Source: Chaenocephalus aceratus (Eukaryota > Chordata > Actinopteri > Perciformes > Channichthyidae). From it: a stretch of 64,000 bases of DNA. The position numbers and the translations under genes are program-made. The notes under the pieces were generated by a model that saw nothing but the letters and a program-made list of their open reading frames with translations, searched no databases and had not been told where the DNA came from. Positions 21,001-31,740 of this stretch are shown piece after piece. How positions within the stretch are numbered: position 1 is the first letter of the stretch; each line of letters opens with the position of its first letter. The DNA lies in the NCBI GenBank assembly GCA_023974075.1, contig CM043801.1:21135236-21199235 (forward strand), given 5' to 3'.

Positions 21001-24000
21001 AGGTATATCAAGATGCAACTGAAATGGTTGCTAAATGTTGACAATCCAAATGTCCTCAAAACACTAAAATGCAAAACATTTCTTAATTGCCCATCCTCAG
21101 GATCTTATCTTTATGTAAAACAGTACACCAGGAACTCATAGCCTGACAGTCTACAATTCTGGTTGAACAAGGAAGAACTTTTTCAACAACCAAAATGTTT
21201 TTCACCTTGTGACTGTGTGGCTGAAACTGGAGTATAAGGGTGTGCAGACACAGTACAACACAAAAGTTACATGGATTGTGTGAGACAGCTAATTACCTCC
21301 CGTAGTGTGATCTGAAGAAGGCCCAGTCATTATAGTTGGGGTGGAGCCACTATGCCTTGTCCAATCGATAACATCAGTAGCAAGTTGGGTCCACTGACAT
21401 AGATCTTGTTCATAGTTGCAGTTGAGTTGGCATACTACACACACAAGTCAAAGATATCTTTAATTAACTGGAAATCACAAAAAGATTATAAAAGTTCAGA
21501 TAGCCGGGGTTACACGTGCTGCTGTGTAATTAGAACTTTACCTGGGTGTCTGTTATCTGGAGCTTGAGTAACGTTCTCCTTATTAAAGTTGGTTGTTGCT
21601 GCCACTACGGGAGGTATGGTAACATTTGCTTCAGAGGGCTGAGCAGTTACATTGACTTGAGGGGGCTCTGGATCTGCAGTGGATGGCACAGGGACACTTG
21701 GAGAAGCTGTGCTTCCATCAGGTTTGGAAGGACTTGTTGACTCATCATCACTCAGATCTGCAACAGTTTATTTAAAACATTATCAGAGTATACAGCCTTG
21801 GGATAAATATCACATTTTTAAGGTTTAGTGATTTTCATTCACAGTGCATGTTTTTTTTACCAGAGCATCGTCCACGATAAAGCTTTACATCATCTATTGC
21901 CGAATCCGACTCTTCATTGGAGCCTCTACGTCCCTCAATGATAATCTAAGTTATGGAAAAAGGATTATTTATCATTTTGCAGTCTCTTATTGTTACAATT
22001 TACTTCTACAACTTCGTTGGCTGACAATATTTCAATCATTTGAGTGCCTGGTGGAAGATGTTGCACCTTGAAAGCTCGAGTTGTTCTGATGTCCACCTGA
22101 GCCATTTGCCACATATATCCCTGGTCATTAGTCTTCCACCAAACAACTTCTGTTCGTCTGTCATGGAGCAGGTAAACATGGAGGCCCATTGTATCTGCTG
22201 AGCCGTGCATGTGGTACCAGAACTGCAGACACTGAGGACCAGAGTCAGAACACTCAGAGCTGATGAGACGAGCCGTGTCTCCATGCGTCACACTGCTGGC
22301 CTCGATGTAAAGATAACGACCATCTAAGAATGAGAAGCGAAATGATCAACATTTTCACATACACTTTCTACGGTGAGATAGATATTTTCAATACCTCTGT
22401 GTCATACCTGTGATTATTTATAATATTACATAGAAAAGGGGTGTATTACCACCAGTGTGGTCCGCAGAGGGCCCAGTCATCAGAGTGGGGGTGGAACCTC
22501 TTTGCCATGTCCAGTCAAAAGCATCTGTGATCATCTGACTCCAGCTACAAAGACTGCTATCGAAGCTACAGTCCAAATTGCAGACTATAAGGGAAACATT
22601 TGTAAAATATTAACAGGAACTAAGTATTGAGGACCTTGGCAACTTCCTACAAATCTTTAACTGGGAGCACAATCACAAGACATACATGTTCAATTCTAAC
22701 CACACATCAGCTTTCTCACGTAGAAACAATTGGCCCATAAAAAAGGCTTCCTGTGCACTTACCTGGGTGTGAGGGGAGGACTTCCACATCTGAGGAGGGA
22801 AACACAGTTCCACTAACCAGACCAGGGACACTACCTAAAGGAGGACATTATTGGTTATGTTTAAACCCTGAGAAATGGTCATGATTTGAGATAATATAAT
22901 TTATTTGTAGCATTAGAAATGTCCTTGTATCCTCAAGTAATATATATTTAGTCAAATATAAAATGCTTTGTTTAGTTAAATGAATGTCACCTAAACATGA
23001 GCCAAAGTTTATGGAAATGTCATCGATGGCCACATCTGATTGAGCATCGGAGCCTCGAATTCCCTCAAGTAAAATCTAAAAGATGTAAAAGGGAAAAATA
23101 ATTGTTTTAATATACAACTACAATAATATAATCTTTTAGGCCATTATATTGTCCTGTAAGGTGTCACTTACTTGGAAAGGACCAGACACTCTGATATAAA
23201 CATGTCCTAGATGCCATTCTGGACCTTGGTTGTTCAATATGGACCAGAGTTTAGTAGCTTTATTGTCTTTGAGCAGGTAGATATTGAGGGCCATGGCGTT
23301 GGCTGAACCATACATATGGTACCAGAAGTTCAGGCAGAGTGGTCCATCATAATGGCACATTGAGCTCCAAAGACGAGCTGAATCTCCATGGGTTACACTA
23401 CTTCCTTCAATATACATGTAGAAACCAGCTGCAGAAAAGTTGAAATTAGCATTATAAACATGCATAATTAAAATCAATGCAGCAACTTTACAGATGTGAT
23501 ATCGTCGCCTGACATTACGTTTTACCTCCAGTGGTGTGGTCTTGGTTTGGGCCAGTTAAGCTTGATGGTGTAGGTCCTGAATGTCTTGTCCAATCAAAAC
23601 TGTCCTGCATGAGCTGCTCCCACCCACACAGATTATTTTCAAAGTCACAGTTTATGGGACAGACTGTGAAAAATCATATAAACAAGATTAAAATGACAAG
23701 TATTACGAGTTTATTATGCATAGGAACATAACATTATGAAAAGGAGATAAAAATACATTTTTTCAAGAAACATGATTTCATCCAGTCCGTAGATACATAT
23801 TATTATTATTAGTCAAAGTTATTCTAATAAATGTATGCATTTAAATACTGTATCTGTTTTTAAGGCAAGTAAAGTAAATCCAAAGTTGGTTTGAAATGAT
23901 TCATTATGAATTTAATTTTGCCACTGATTATCCAAACCAGTAACAAAAAACATTCCCAACCCTGAATGCTCTTACAAGTCTGATCTGTTGTAGAAGTAGT

Positions 24001-27000
24001 AGTTGAAGGTGGTGGTGGAAGAGTTGTAGTAGGTGTGGGGTTCAGCTGAAATAGGGACAACAGAACAAAACGTTTTTGGCCTCATAGGAGATATTTATAA
24101 AGAAAAAAAAGATTGCCTCAGACATGGCTCTCAGCCCAGTTGCAGTTGACTCTGCCATAATCCTAACAATTAAAAGCAACAGCATAACGTTTTGAAGAAA
24201 ATCAATAATTAGGTAATAAACTTGATATGTTAAACTGCCTCTCATCCTAAATGCATTTAGATTACACACTTTGTGTTCATTAATTGTCTCACAACTAAAT
24301 ATCATTAGACATACGTCGAAAACACACTATAAAGTAATCACACTGTTACTCTTATCCTAATGTCTGACCTACACACTCACCACAGGCTGTGTCTGTCTGC
24401 CAATGAGGTAGCTCCACTCCTGCAACATGGCATGCTGCTGCATAAGACTTAAGAGATTCACATAGTGTGTGTCGGTCCATCACGTGTGGCACAGAAGTCA
24501 TACACACAATGCTGAGATAGATGCTTGGGTGAATGGTTTCATGGCAGGGCTTGAAAGCGTCCCCTAGTAGGATGTAGCACTCATTGTAGGCCTCATTCTC
24601 CTCATCAACATCACATTGTCTGGGATCATCTGGGTGGGAAATACACCTGAACGAGAAAGTTTAGACTGATATAGTGATATTTCTGTTCCACTTTGAACAA
24701 ACAGATATGTTGATAAGGTTTATTAATACTATTTATGTGAGGAAAACATAATTTGACAACTTATTCAGGTTATTCATAAAACTACAAAGAAAGCCAATAT
24801 GTCAGATTGGTTTCAAGATAATGGTCTAATGGCTATTACTTATTTGCAAAGAACAAACAACTGCCTCTTAACAGAAAAAATGTCAGATATTTCAGTACTT
24901 TGGCCCTAGCAGGGGTTTATGCTAACATGAGTAGAAGGTATAATGTTTTCCATGTTCTTGATCTTAGTTTAGTTTAGGTGGAAATACAATTAATGTTACA
25001 CAGCTAGTGTGGCTAAAAACATGTTTTCTTCACTTTCTTTTGAGATGGTACACCTCACTTTTCCTTTGTATTAAACTATCAGCATTCATGTGATCTCCAC
25101 AAAAATATGTATAGATACCATTATAGAAGAATAGCTTACTCGTTATTGCCTGGCACCTTCCAACTGTCACCAAACTCAAATGGACCAGTTGCATTTTGGC
25201 CTCCTGGTGTCACAAAGTCATCCTCCTGACGGTCCGAGAAGGTGCCACACAGTCCGCAAAGTTCATACTTGTAGCGTTCATCAACGTGGAGGAAGAGTCT
25301 GTCTGTGCGTCTATTATCATTCTGAGGCCAAAGGTTGTTTCCAAGATGATATAATTGTTCTTCAGGTAGACCCATACTGAGCCATATGATCCATTGGTGG
25401 AATAGGGCAGTTTGACTCCGCTTTTATTCACCTAAAGAGAGGAAAATGTATTATTGGTAATAGTTATTTGTGAGAACTGAGTTTCTTAAGAATGTCTTGC
25501 ATAAAAACACAGCACTATTTAATTTGTATTGGGATATTAAGTGCAGCCTTTTATCGACCAACTAGCTGTTCACGGCAAAGGAAAGTAGGTCAGCTCGAAG
25601 TTTGTTTGTTCTTAACCCTAGACAAGTGACTTCCCTAATGATTTTACGCAGAGTAATAAATGAACCATATAAACATGGGTGTGCTGATTTTACAGTTGTG
25701 AGCTGTGGTAATTAAGGAAGGACAATAAATAAAACAGAACAAGCACTCTTTATATCCAGTAAGGACCTGACCTTATAGGTCATTAGACACATTTGCATGG
25801 ACTGTAACACATTTGCATACAGCCTCCGCTCCATTAACCCAATGATATAACAAAGTTGGCGTTGTGTGATATGTAGAGCATTTTTGGTGCTTACATAGAC
25901 CTCCCCGCTCTGATTCAGTGTGACGTATAAATCGTCAACTTGGAGATCCACAGCTTCCAGCTTGGATGGAGTGAATTTGTGTGGGGAAGATGCATGTTGT
26001 GTCCAATCACAGTGAACTGTACTGAGCTTTCTCCTCCGCACGTGGTAGTCAGCGTGTAACTGCAGCCCCCTTGAAAGTCATATGCCATCCATCAAAGGTG
26101 ATATAGTGTGGGTCACCATACACACTGCAGGTGGCAGGTTTGAAAGGAAAGCAGCCTTTGACCCCATCCTTGACTTTACAGACATCATTGTCTGAGCATT
26201 GCATTGTGGTGCACTCCACCTCATTTGTACCCACGCACTGACACTGCTGCTCACACTCCCCTTTCGAGAATGATGCTTCCTTTCTGCAGGCAAAACAGAG
26301 GTTGAGTGATTCAATTATAGCACTGTGGAAGTTAAAATGTGAATTAAAAGGTGTTCCCGTTTCATCTACATCACTTACCTCATAGTGTTTTCCATTATCC
26401 CAGCACCCACAGTCCCCTGCTGCGACACACTTTCCCTCACTGAGTTTAAAGCCATAGTCGCACTCGCATCTTTCCTCACAGCTTCCACAGGAGCCAACTG
26501 CATCCAACCGGAGCACATCTCGGGACAACCATCAGCACATGAGTTATAGTGGCTGTTCTCACCACACTGAAGGGCTGAGAGGGGCAACAAAGAAAAGAGG
26601 AAAGGGCTTGAACTGTTGTTGTATTATCAAAGTCCTTATTTCTTACTATTTTGTTATTTTTGATCAGTGGGTCAATAAATGGCCCATTAAGGGTCATTAA
26701 ATAAACATACGGCATAGTATAGAGTTCCTCAATGTGGGTATGGTGACTCCAGCCTCCTGGCAGATATCGGTGTAAATCTGGAATGTCTCACAAAGTACCG
26801 CTGTGTCACCGTGGGTAGAGCACATGCCGACCACACAGGCCCTGAAGTAGCTCTCTGCCCCCAGAACTGATAGGCAGCCAGCAAAGGGCCCGGTGCTGGA
26901 GAGGAGGCCCCCACAATACAGCTCACTGGCATACTCTGCCTCCTCCAGCGGGTCACACTGATGTGGTACTAGAATGGTATCACAGGAGGAAGTGCTTTTG

Positions 27001-30000
27001 CCCAGTCCGCCAGCTCTCAGCCAAACCTGTAGCATCATGGGCATTTGTTCCATCTGGCTTTCTGAAGTCATCTTCTCTGAGTGGTTATAGTTTCCACACA
27101 AGCCACAGACTTGGTCAGAGTAAGTGGATGGCAGCGCCACTTGGACAGCACCAGCGTTGTCATATGAGACAGAGAGACCAAAACTGGTTTCCAGTTCAAC
27201 AGCAGCGGGGTTGCTCTTGACTTTGACAGAGCCATTGTTAAGGCTCAGTGGAAGCTTCTTCCAGACACCATTAACCTGAAGGAAAGTTAAAGTTTTAGAC
27301 TTCCTTACTGGCTGTCATCAGCAATATGGAGTAACTGTATCTCACAGTTAGCATAAGAAGCACCCTTCTGGGAATTGATAAGGGAGATAAGTCTGGGACA
27401 TTATGCCACTAAACTCTGCACTTCACAATAAACTCAGTTTATCAGTAAAGTTGGCTGCAGATAGGGGAACTGCTCATTTCAGTACATTTCCCAGCTTAAC
27501 ACTCACTACCCCAGAACGGAAAGGTGCCACAAACCTGAAGTATATGGTACATGCAGTTCTTAGTCATTATGACACCAAAGGGGGTGAACATAGTAAGGAA
27601 ATACATATTCTTTACCCTTGAAAAATATCGTCTCCTAATGGGTGATGATAAACACAGTAATAACAGCTGAGCATGATAAACATAAACTAAACTATACATC
27701 AGCAATTGATCCCACTAATGTATTTCTAATTATCTATTTTCTCTTTTAAAGTGACTCACCACAATGCGATGCGTCTGTCTTTTCAGCAGGGACACTCTGA
27801 AGTTCCCCATGTCCACAATACCTCCTGAACAGTTGGCAGAGATGAGTTCCAGTTTTGCTCATTCACTACTTCCACGCTGAAACAATGGTAGAGTCTCAGA
27901 GGGTGAGCAGGTCTTAACCAGCGTGTAGGTGCAGGAGGCCATGAAGCGGAAGAGCACTCCATCAAAAGTGCTGCAGTCTGTGTGACTGTGTATAGTGCAC
28001 ATCCCAGAGGCGTGAATCCCACTGGTTCTTTCTACTCGAGGACCGCAGATTTGGCCCTTAGGGCACTGAGTGGGAGAGGCAGGAGAGCTGGCCCCCAGAA
28101 CAGAGGCAGCGAGTGGACTCATCTGTCCAAAACTCTGTGTTAGAATCACACTGTTGTCCTGTGGGGGATGTGACCGAGTAAACAATCACGTTATAATCAC
28201 AACACCTTCTGGCTAGAATAACTGAATAGTAACTTGACATACAATACGTGGATTAATGTTAATGATCACAGTTATTCAACATGCGATTCAAATATGTAAC
28301 TGATTAACTTATTATAAGTAAAAACATTCTTACTGCCTTATATTAAGTTCAAACTGTTTTTACATCTTAAAGCTTTAGAAGAAGAGTTTTGTGACATAGG
28401 ATATTTTTGCTGTTTCACTGACACTAAGCTGACAAGTGTTATGACAGTATTGGTTTATGTTTTGCATACACATTGTTATCACCATTACATAGCTGAAAAT
28501 AACAGGATTTTGTTTTATCATAGGAATCAAAGGTTGGCTCTTATATTAATATCAAAAAAATATATATATTTACCACATGAGCCTCTTCTTACACCTAGAT
28601 GATTAAATGTGAACTGTCCCTCCGTGGACACTGCTTCGATTACAACCTGATACAGAAGCAGATTGTTTTTTTTTATTTAACAGTACTATATTTTGATTCC
28701 CCAATACTGTTTATTATATGGCATTTTACCTCAGTCCCTGGTTCGATGATGTTCAAGGGGACAAACACTTGTCTCCAAGAATCCCTAGGGAGGGCAGGTG
28801 AGGTCCAGATTTCTCTCGGGCCCGTGCTGCTCTTCAGCAGAGTCCTGAGTGCTGTCCCATAAGCTGCAACGGGGGCTAAATACCAAAACTCTAGACAGGC
28901 TTTGCCCTTCAGCAACCAGTGGACCGCTCTCTAAAACAGTCACATCCTCTGCAGATGAAAAGGACCGTAAGAAAGTGTAATCAGTAGCTGCTTTTATCCA
29001 CATAATAAAAAGTGATCAAACTCCATTTTTTATTAGTTTATTAGTTTTATTAGTACCTTCTGAAGTACAAATCCAATGACAATAGCCTCTCCATTCCTTG
29101 TAAACCACTCAAGTCAAATGGTGACATTTATTTTTAACTGCGCAGGTTAGGAATAAGCTTTTATGTCGGACCATACGTTTTATTACTTAAAAAAATAGCA
29201 AACCATTCCCTCGTCTCTGTTATTGTAATAAAAAAGTACATCTGTTGTGGTGCATTAATCATTAAATGCAGAATTGCCCTTTATTGTGTTTTGTGATAAT
29301 TTTTAACCTTAAGTGCAGGGCCCTCATCTTTGACTGCCCCTGGGAGAACACCAGGCTATAAAAGAGTATTAGCCTGCTTTAGATCATTTAGTGATATGCA
29401 GCGAGGTACAGACACACAGTCACAGCCCGCCTGTAGATTATAACAGAACTGTGGACTGCTGTTCCAAATCCTCCTCAAAAAGGGTGGAACAAAATGAAGG
29501 TAACTACAGTATACAGTCACAGTCTCTCACTGTCAAAGTGAACTCTTAATAAACTTTACTGTAACCTCCCTAAAAGAATCAAATGTGCAGTTCATTTTCC
29601 TTTCAGCTTTTGTCTGTACCTGTTCTTAGTTGGGTCCAGTCCACACATCTGATTGTTATGTCCGTCGTAGGAACACTGTGTACCATACTCTATGAAAGAA
29701 GAACAATGAGTCAAGCATTGGTTTAAGTCAGTGTGTGATTTAAAAACAAATTTCATTTAATAAATTGCAACGATATATAAAGTATCCACAAGTCTTAGTA
29801 ATTGTTAAAACGTCATACCTGCATTTTCTCTCCAATCTGGTAAAATAACTAATGAAAATCAACTTCAGCCCTGAAATAGAAAAACAATTTGTGTATTCAA
29901 TCCCATTGTTCTTGCTACAAGTTATTCCAATATTGAAATTATTAAATTATAACATTGAGCAAAAATCAAAATGTTATTCACTCAATAAAACCAGTTCAAC

Positions 30001-30139
30001 ACTATTTTAAACAACAGATCAGCTTCATTTGGCAGTTAACATGTAATTATCTTGACACCCACCTGCACTGAGTCCATGTCTGAGTTAGAAAGAGTAGAGT
30101 CACTGTGACCAACACATCTTTGAAGATGCCTCCAAGCAT
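16572..30139 (-). CDS. zanl: zonadhesin-like MAM / vWD / mucin secreted protein, about 28 exons
   Basis: Exons (high to low): 30139-30063, 29870-29819, 29689-29620, 28948-28730, 28158-27760, 27275-26711, 26574-26379, 26283-25895, 25431-25140, 24629-24381, 24045-23976, 23663-23526, 23428-23172, 23075-22991, 22834-22763, 22584-22450, 22323-22067, 21945-21861, 21757-21542, 21434-21297, 20951-20696, 20581-20497, 20407-18965, 18545-18337, 18256-18100, 18008-17626, 16974-16845, 16714-16572. All have GT-AG borders. Domain order: signal peptide, MAM, vWD, TIL, vWD, C8, three MAMs, mucin, TIL, vWD, stop. This composition matches zonadhesin-like proteins, secreted or surface adhesive glycoproteins. From 24045 down the frame is continuous except at one junction; upstream there are about a dozen one-base frameshifts. 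The gene may be partly decayed or mis-assembled. Introns over 300 bp hold AT-rich DNA with nothing I recognise. Confidence 0.8.
17737..17790. repeat. coding (ATC/GAT)n microsatellite
   Basis: Seventeen uninterrupted atc triplets on the plus strand read as Asp codons on the minus strand inside the last vWD domain. A looser, interrupted GAT tract continues to about 17840. Triplet length changes keep frame. Confidence 0.95.
18100..18256 (-). CDS. TIL-associated cysteine-rich exon
   Basis: The 157-nt exon codes [16 protein letters not shown], then [15 protein letters not shown] and YYCQSTG. The W.....C...C.C pattern is the TILa / VWC-like segment that leads into a vWD domain. In frame with both neighbours. 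Confidence 0.85.
18337..18545 (-). CDS. TIL domain 2
   Basis: The 209-nt exon codes [18 protein letters not shown], then [17 protein letters not shown] and [12 protein letters not shown], with the ten-cysteine TIL spacing intact. It joins in frame to both neighbours. In zonadhesin, TIL modules sit between vWD repeats. Confidence 0.9.
18965..20407 (-). CDS. mucin-like Pro/Thr tandem-repeat exon, 480 residues
   Basis: A single 1443-nt exon, phase 1-1, is open throughout. The first 150 residues are irregular ([14 protein letters not shown]...). The rest is built from variants of [17 protein letters not shown] and AGPQPTTTN. It is almost pure Pro, Thr, Gln with some Lys and Ser, the pattern of a heavily O-glycosylated stalk. 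The repeats are strong at DNA level (plus strand ggttgtggt units), so length is likely variable between individuals. Other-frame open stretches here are by-products of the repeat. Confidence 0.9.
20497..21434 (-). CDS. MAM domain 4 (three exons), one-base deletion at an exon end
   Basis: Exons of 138, 256 and 85 nt. The domain starts [16 protein letters not shown], continues [19 protein letters not shown] and [15 protein letters not shown], and ends [15 protein letters not shown]. The middle exon is 256 nt where MAM 2 and MAM 3 have 257: its end reads GCTTTCAG/GTAAAA, one base short of the in-frame end. Read literally, splicing here would shift frame and reach a stop within ten codons. This is the only break I find downstream of 24045. 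Confidence 0.85.
21542..21757 (-). CDS. mucin-like linker exon between MAM 3 and MAM 4
   Basis: A 216-nt, phase 1-1 exon rich in Ser, Pro, Thr and Asn with N-glycosylation sequons (NVT three times) codes an extended linker. Frame is open. Confidence 0.8.
21861..22584 (-). CDS. MAM domain 3 (three exons)
   Basis: Exons of 135, 257 and 85 nt. The domain starts [16 protein letters not shown] with FDWTWQRGS, continues [19 protein letters not shown] and [15 protein letters not shown], and ends [15 protein letters not shown]. The frame is open. Exon 22323-22067 is over 80 percent alike in sequence to the equivalent MAM 4 exon, so these arose by recent internal duplication. Confidence 0.9.
22763..22834 (-). 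CDS. linker exon between MAM 2 and MAM 3
   Basis: A 72-nt, phase 1-1 exon ([20 protein letters not shown]) separates the MAM domains. It can be skipped without changing frame. Confidence 0.75.
22991..23663 (-). CDS. MAM domain 2 (three exons)
   Basis: Exons of 138, 257 and 85 nt. The domain starts [16 protein letters not shown] with FDWTRHSG, continues [19 protein letters not shown] and [12 protein letters not shown], and ends [15 protein letters not shown]. Motifs and cysteines are in the standard MAM positions. Phases agree at both internal junctions and the frame is fully open. Confidence 0.9.
23976..24045 (-). CDS. short Pro/Thr linker exon
   Basis: A 70-nt exon codes [20 protein letters not shown], a mucin-like hinge before the MAM block. 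Its phase fits the next exon exactly. It is the first exon of the well-preserved 3' half. Confidence 0.75.
24381..24629 (-). pseudogene. second C8 domain
   Basis: The exon reads [32 protein letters not shown], then a short island (about 24508 to 24465) in which the expected C8 residues ([11 protein letters not shown]) occur in the next frame, then [16 protein letters not shown]. Two opposite one-base changes explain this. Its final phase does not match the following mucin-linker exon. Confidence 0.65.
25140..26283 (-). pseudogene. second vWD domain, two exons
   Basis: Exon 26283-25895 reads [18 protein letters not shown] (TIL-associated), then [14 protein letters not shown], then in new frames [17 protein letters not shown] and [20 protein letters not shown]. 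Exon 25431-25140 continues [11 protein letters not shown] to [12 protein letters not shown] and, after another shift, [18 protein letters not shown]. Frameshifts are near 26090, 25978 and 25300. All splice borders are good. The phase at the exon's end does not match that needed by the next exon. Confidence 0.7.
26379..26574 (-). pseudogene. TIL (trypsin-inhibitor-like) domain 1
   Basis: The exon begins [20 protein letters not shown] and, after a one-base frameshift near 26509, continues [16 protein letters not shown] and [11 protein letters not shown]. The cysteine pattern is that of TIL modules that follow C8 in zonadhesin and mucins. Confidence 0.7.
26711..27275 (-). pseudogene. first vWD domain (part b) and C8 domain
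   Basis: Exon [12 protein letters not shown]... continues vWD to [14 protein letters not shown] (the conserved GLCG..N calcium-binding end). The C8 domain follows with cysteines in [30 protein letters not shown] and [12 protein letters not shown]. Between about 27075 and 26993 the expected sequence is read in the next frame, so two opposite one-base indels leave a 30-residue scrambled island and then restore frame. Confidence 0.7.
27760..28158 (-). pseudogene. zonadhesin-like TIL-associated segment and first vWD domain (part a)
   Basis: A cysteine-rich start ([19 protein letters not shown]) leads into CPKGQICGP and the vWD opening [19 protein letters not shown]. Then come [25 protein letters not shown] and [19 protein letters not shown]. 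These lie in four register segments, so one-base frameshifts occur near 28070, 27882 and 27817. Splice borders are intact. vWD domains drive multimer formation in mucins and zonadhesin. Confidence 0.7.
28730..29689 (-). pseudogene. zonadhesin-like MAM domain 1, frameshifted
   Basis: Exon 29689-29620 reads [17 protein letters not shown], a plausible MAM start. Exon 28948-28730 reads [11 protein letters not shown], then in another frame [13 protein letters not shown] and [13 protein letters not shown], the core of a MAM fold. The frame changes near 28912, so the domain cannot be read through. MAM domains are extracellular adhesion modules of about 170 residues; this one seems shorter than the three downstream copies and lacks a clear third exon. 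Confidence 0.6.
30063..30139 (-). CDS. zonadhesin-like exon 1: start and signal peptide
   Basis: The ATG at 30139-30137 begins [20 protein letters not shown], a hydrophobic secretion signal, with a likely cleavage near TQC. The exon ends TGCAG/GTGGGT. I chose this ATG because the longer upstream frame is only translated GA-repeat leader. The link to the next exons is uncertain: neither the 52-nt candidate exon 2 nor exon 3 joins in the frame it needs. Confidence 0.65.
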
Positions 30140-30485
30140 GGCTGATCTCTTAACGACAGCCTCCCAGCTGCTCTCTCCCGGTACTAATACTCTCTCTCTC
30201 TCTCTCTCTCTCCCTCTCTCGCTCCTCTCTCTCCTCTCTCCTCTCTCTCTCTCCTCTCTCCTCTCTCTCTCTCCTCTCATCTCTCTCTCTCTCTCTCCCT
30301 CCTCTCTCCCTCTCCTCTCTCTCTCTCTCTCTCTCCTCTCTCTCGCTCTCTCCTCTCTCTCTCTCTCGCTCTCTGTCTTCTGAGAGTTGAAGAATAAATT
30401 ATGAGAGGTAACTGTTTTGTAACCTCTCTGTGGAAATGCAGTTGATATGTGACCCTTTAGCACAGAGGTCTGGCCCTCTTGTGTT
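30140..30485 (-). promoter_or_regulatory. 5' leader with (CT/GA)n tract
   Basis: 30190-30372 is an impure ct/ctc microsatellite, read as a GA-rich tract on the gene strand, just upstream of the zonadhesin-like start codon. With a TATA-like box at 30515-30525 it would be in the 5' UTR. Confidence 0.55.
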
Positions 30486-30514
30486 GTTCTCATGAGGAAG
30501 GAACAGGTTTTAAA

Positions 30515-30525
30515 GCATTTATATC
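30515..30525 (-). promoter_or_regulatory. candidate TATA box of the zonadhesin-like gene
   Basis: The minus strand reads GGGGATATAAATGC about 380 bp upstream of the start codon. It is the best TATA-like match in the upstream region. Use is inferred. Confidence 0.4.
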
Positions 30526-30530
30526 CCCCC

Positions 30531-31740
30531 CACCTAAACAGGTAACCAGTGGGTGGAGATCGAGGACTGGAGTACAGGAAGATATGAAAGGGGTTGGACT
30601 CGGTCTGTGACGTTCACATATTCCAAAAGACGAAAGCAACTGACACAGTTACTGTTGCTCAGTCATAAAAAGCATAAAAACCAAGTTAACGGAAAAGAAA
30701 ATAGTTAGTTAAAAAAAAAGTTGTCTCTGACCAAAGAGTGCAATGTCAACTATGGACTTCTCACCAATGTTATTTAATGTAAAAGCTATAGGCTACTTAC
30801 TTATAAATACCTTTATTAATACATTGATTTGTTAAAAACACTTTTTCCATAGTTAATGATAAAGTTGTAAAGGCATATAGTACAATGTGAAGTCCACAAA
30901 AAATGATGCATTTGTGCTACAAATACATTTGTTTAATATTAAGAACATGTATGTGTTGGTTTGTATGATGAAAACAGGAACTTGCAACTTACTTTGCTCA
31001 CAATGGATCCTTTGTCTGTTTGAGATATACTTTCATATCTGGCGTCAAACACAAGTCTCTTTAGACGTTTCAGATATCTTTTAATAAAAATGTATTTGCT
31101 AATGTGTTCTATTCAGAGATACATTTATTTGCAAATCAAAGCGAAATATCTGAATTGTTAACACTTAGCAAAGATATGAGAGAAAACAATGAGCCATTAA
31201 GAACATCAATTACAAAATATAAGATATATAAGAGATAATTACAAAACGAAGCACGAGTGCATGGTTTTCTGACAAAAGTGTTGTAAAAGGCCAACCTGTT
31301 AAGCCCCAAAGCCCCCCTTCGTGGGGGCTTTTATTTATTTTTTCACGACACTGTGTCTCAGGGCATCTTAATATTTAAGAACCTATTAATCTCAGCTAAC
31401 TGACGATACAAACAATTTTTTCCCAAAACAAAACACAAGTCTCATAAGAAGTATCTAAATGACACTCGCGACAGGGGAAGCAAACACAGACATCACAACA
31501 CGTACCTTTACGGAGCTTTTACGGGAGATCGTCTCACCGTAGCTATCAATCTGATCAAAAGACTTGTTCAATGGCATTACAATGAGAAAAAACGTGGCTG
31601 AATCGGTTAATCCATAGGTTGATATTGTTTCTGTGGATCTGAAAAAAATATTTATAATCCATAATTCCATTTTTATGTAAAAATCAGAGAGTACAAGTTA
31701 GCTGCTAATGGTAGCCACCAGAGTTATTGCAGCTTCCGGT
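30531..31740. other. intergenic DNA, no supported gene
   Basis: AT-rich sequence. It holds a GC-rich hairpin at 31308-31331 and an exon-like minus-strand segment at 31506-31638 (both under findings). Nothing else is recognisable. Confidence 0.5.

Noticed and set aside
30163..30493. Arg/Glu-rich minus-strand extension upstream of the zonadhesin-like start
   Set aside because: It is the GA microsatellite translated; the hydrophobic signal peptide begins at 30139.
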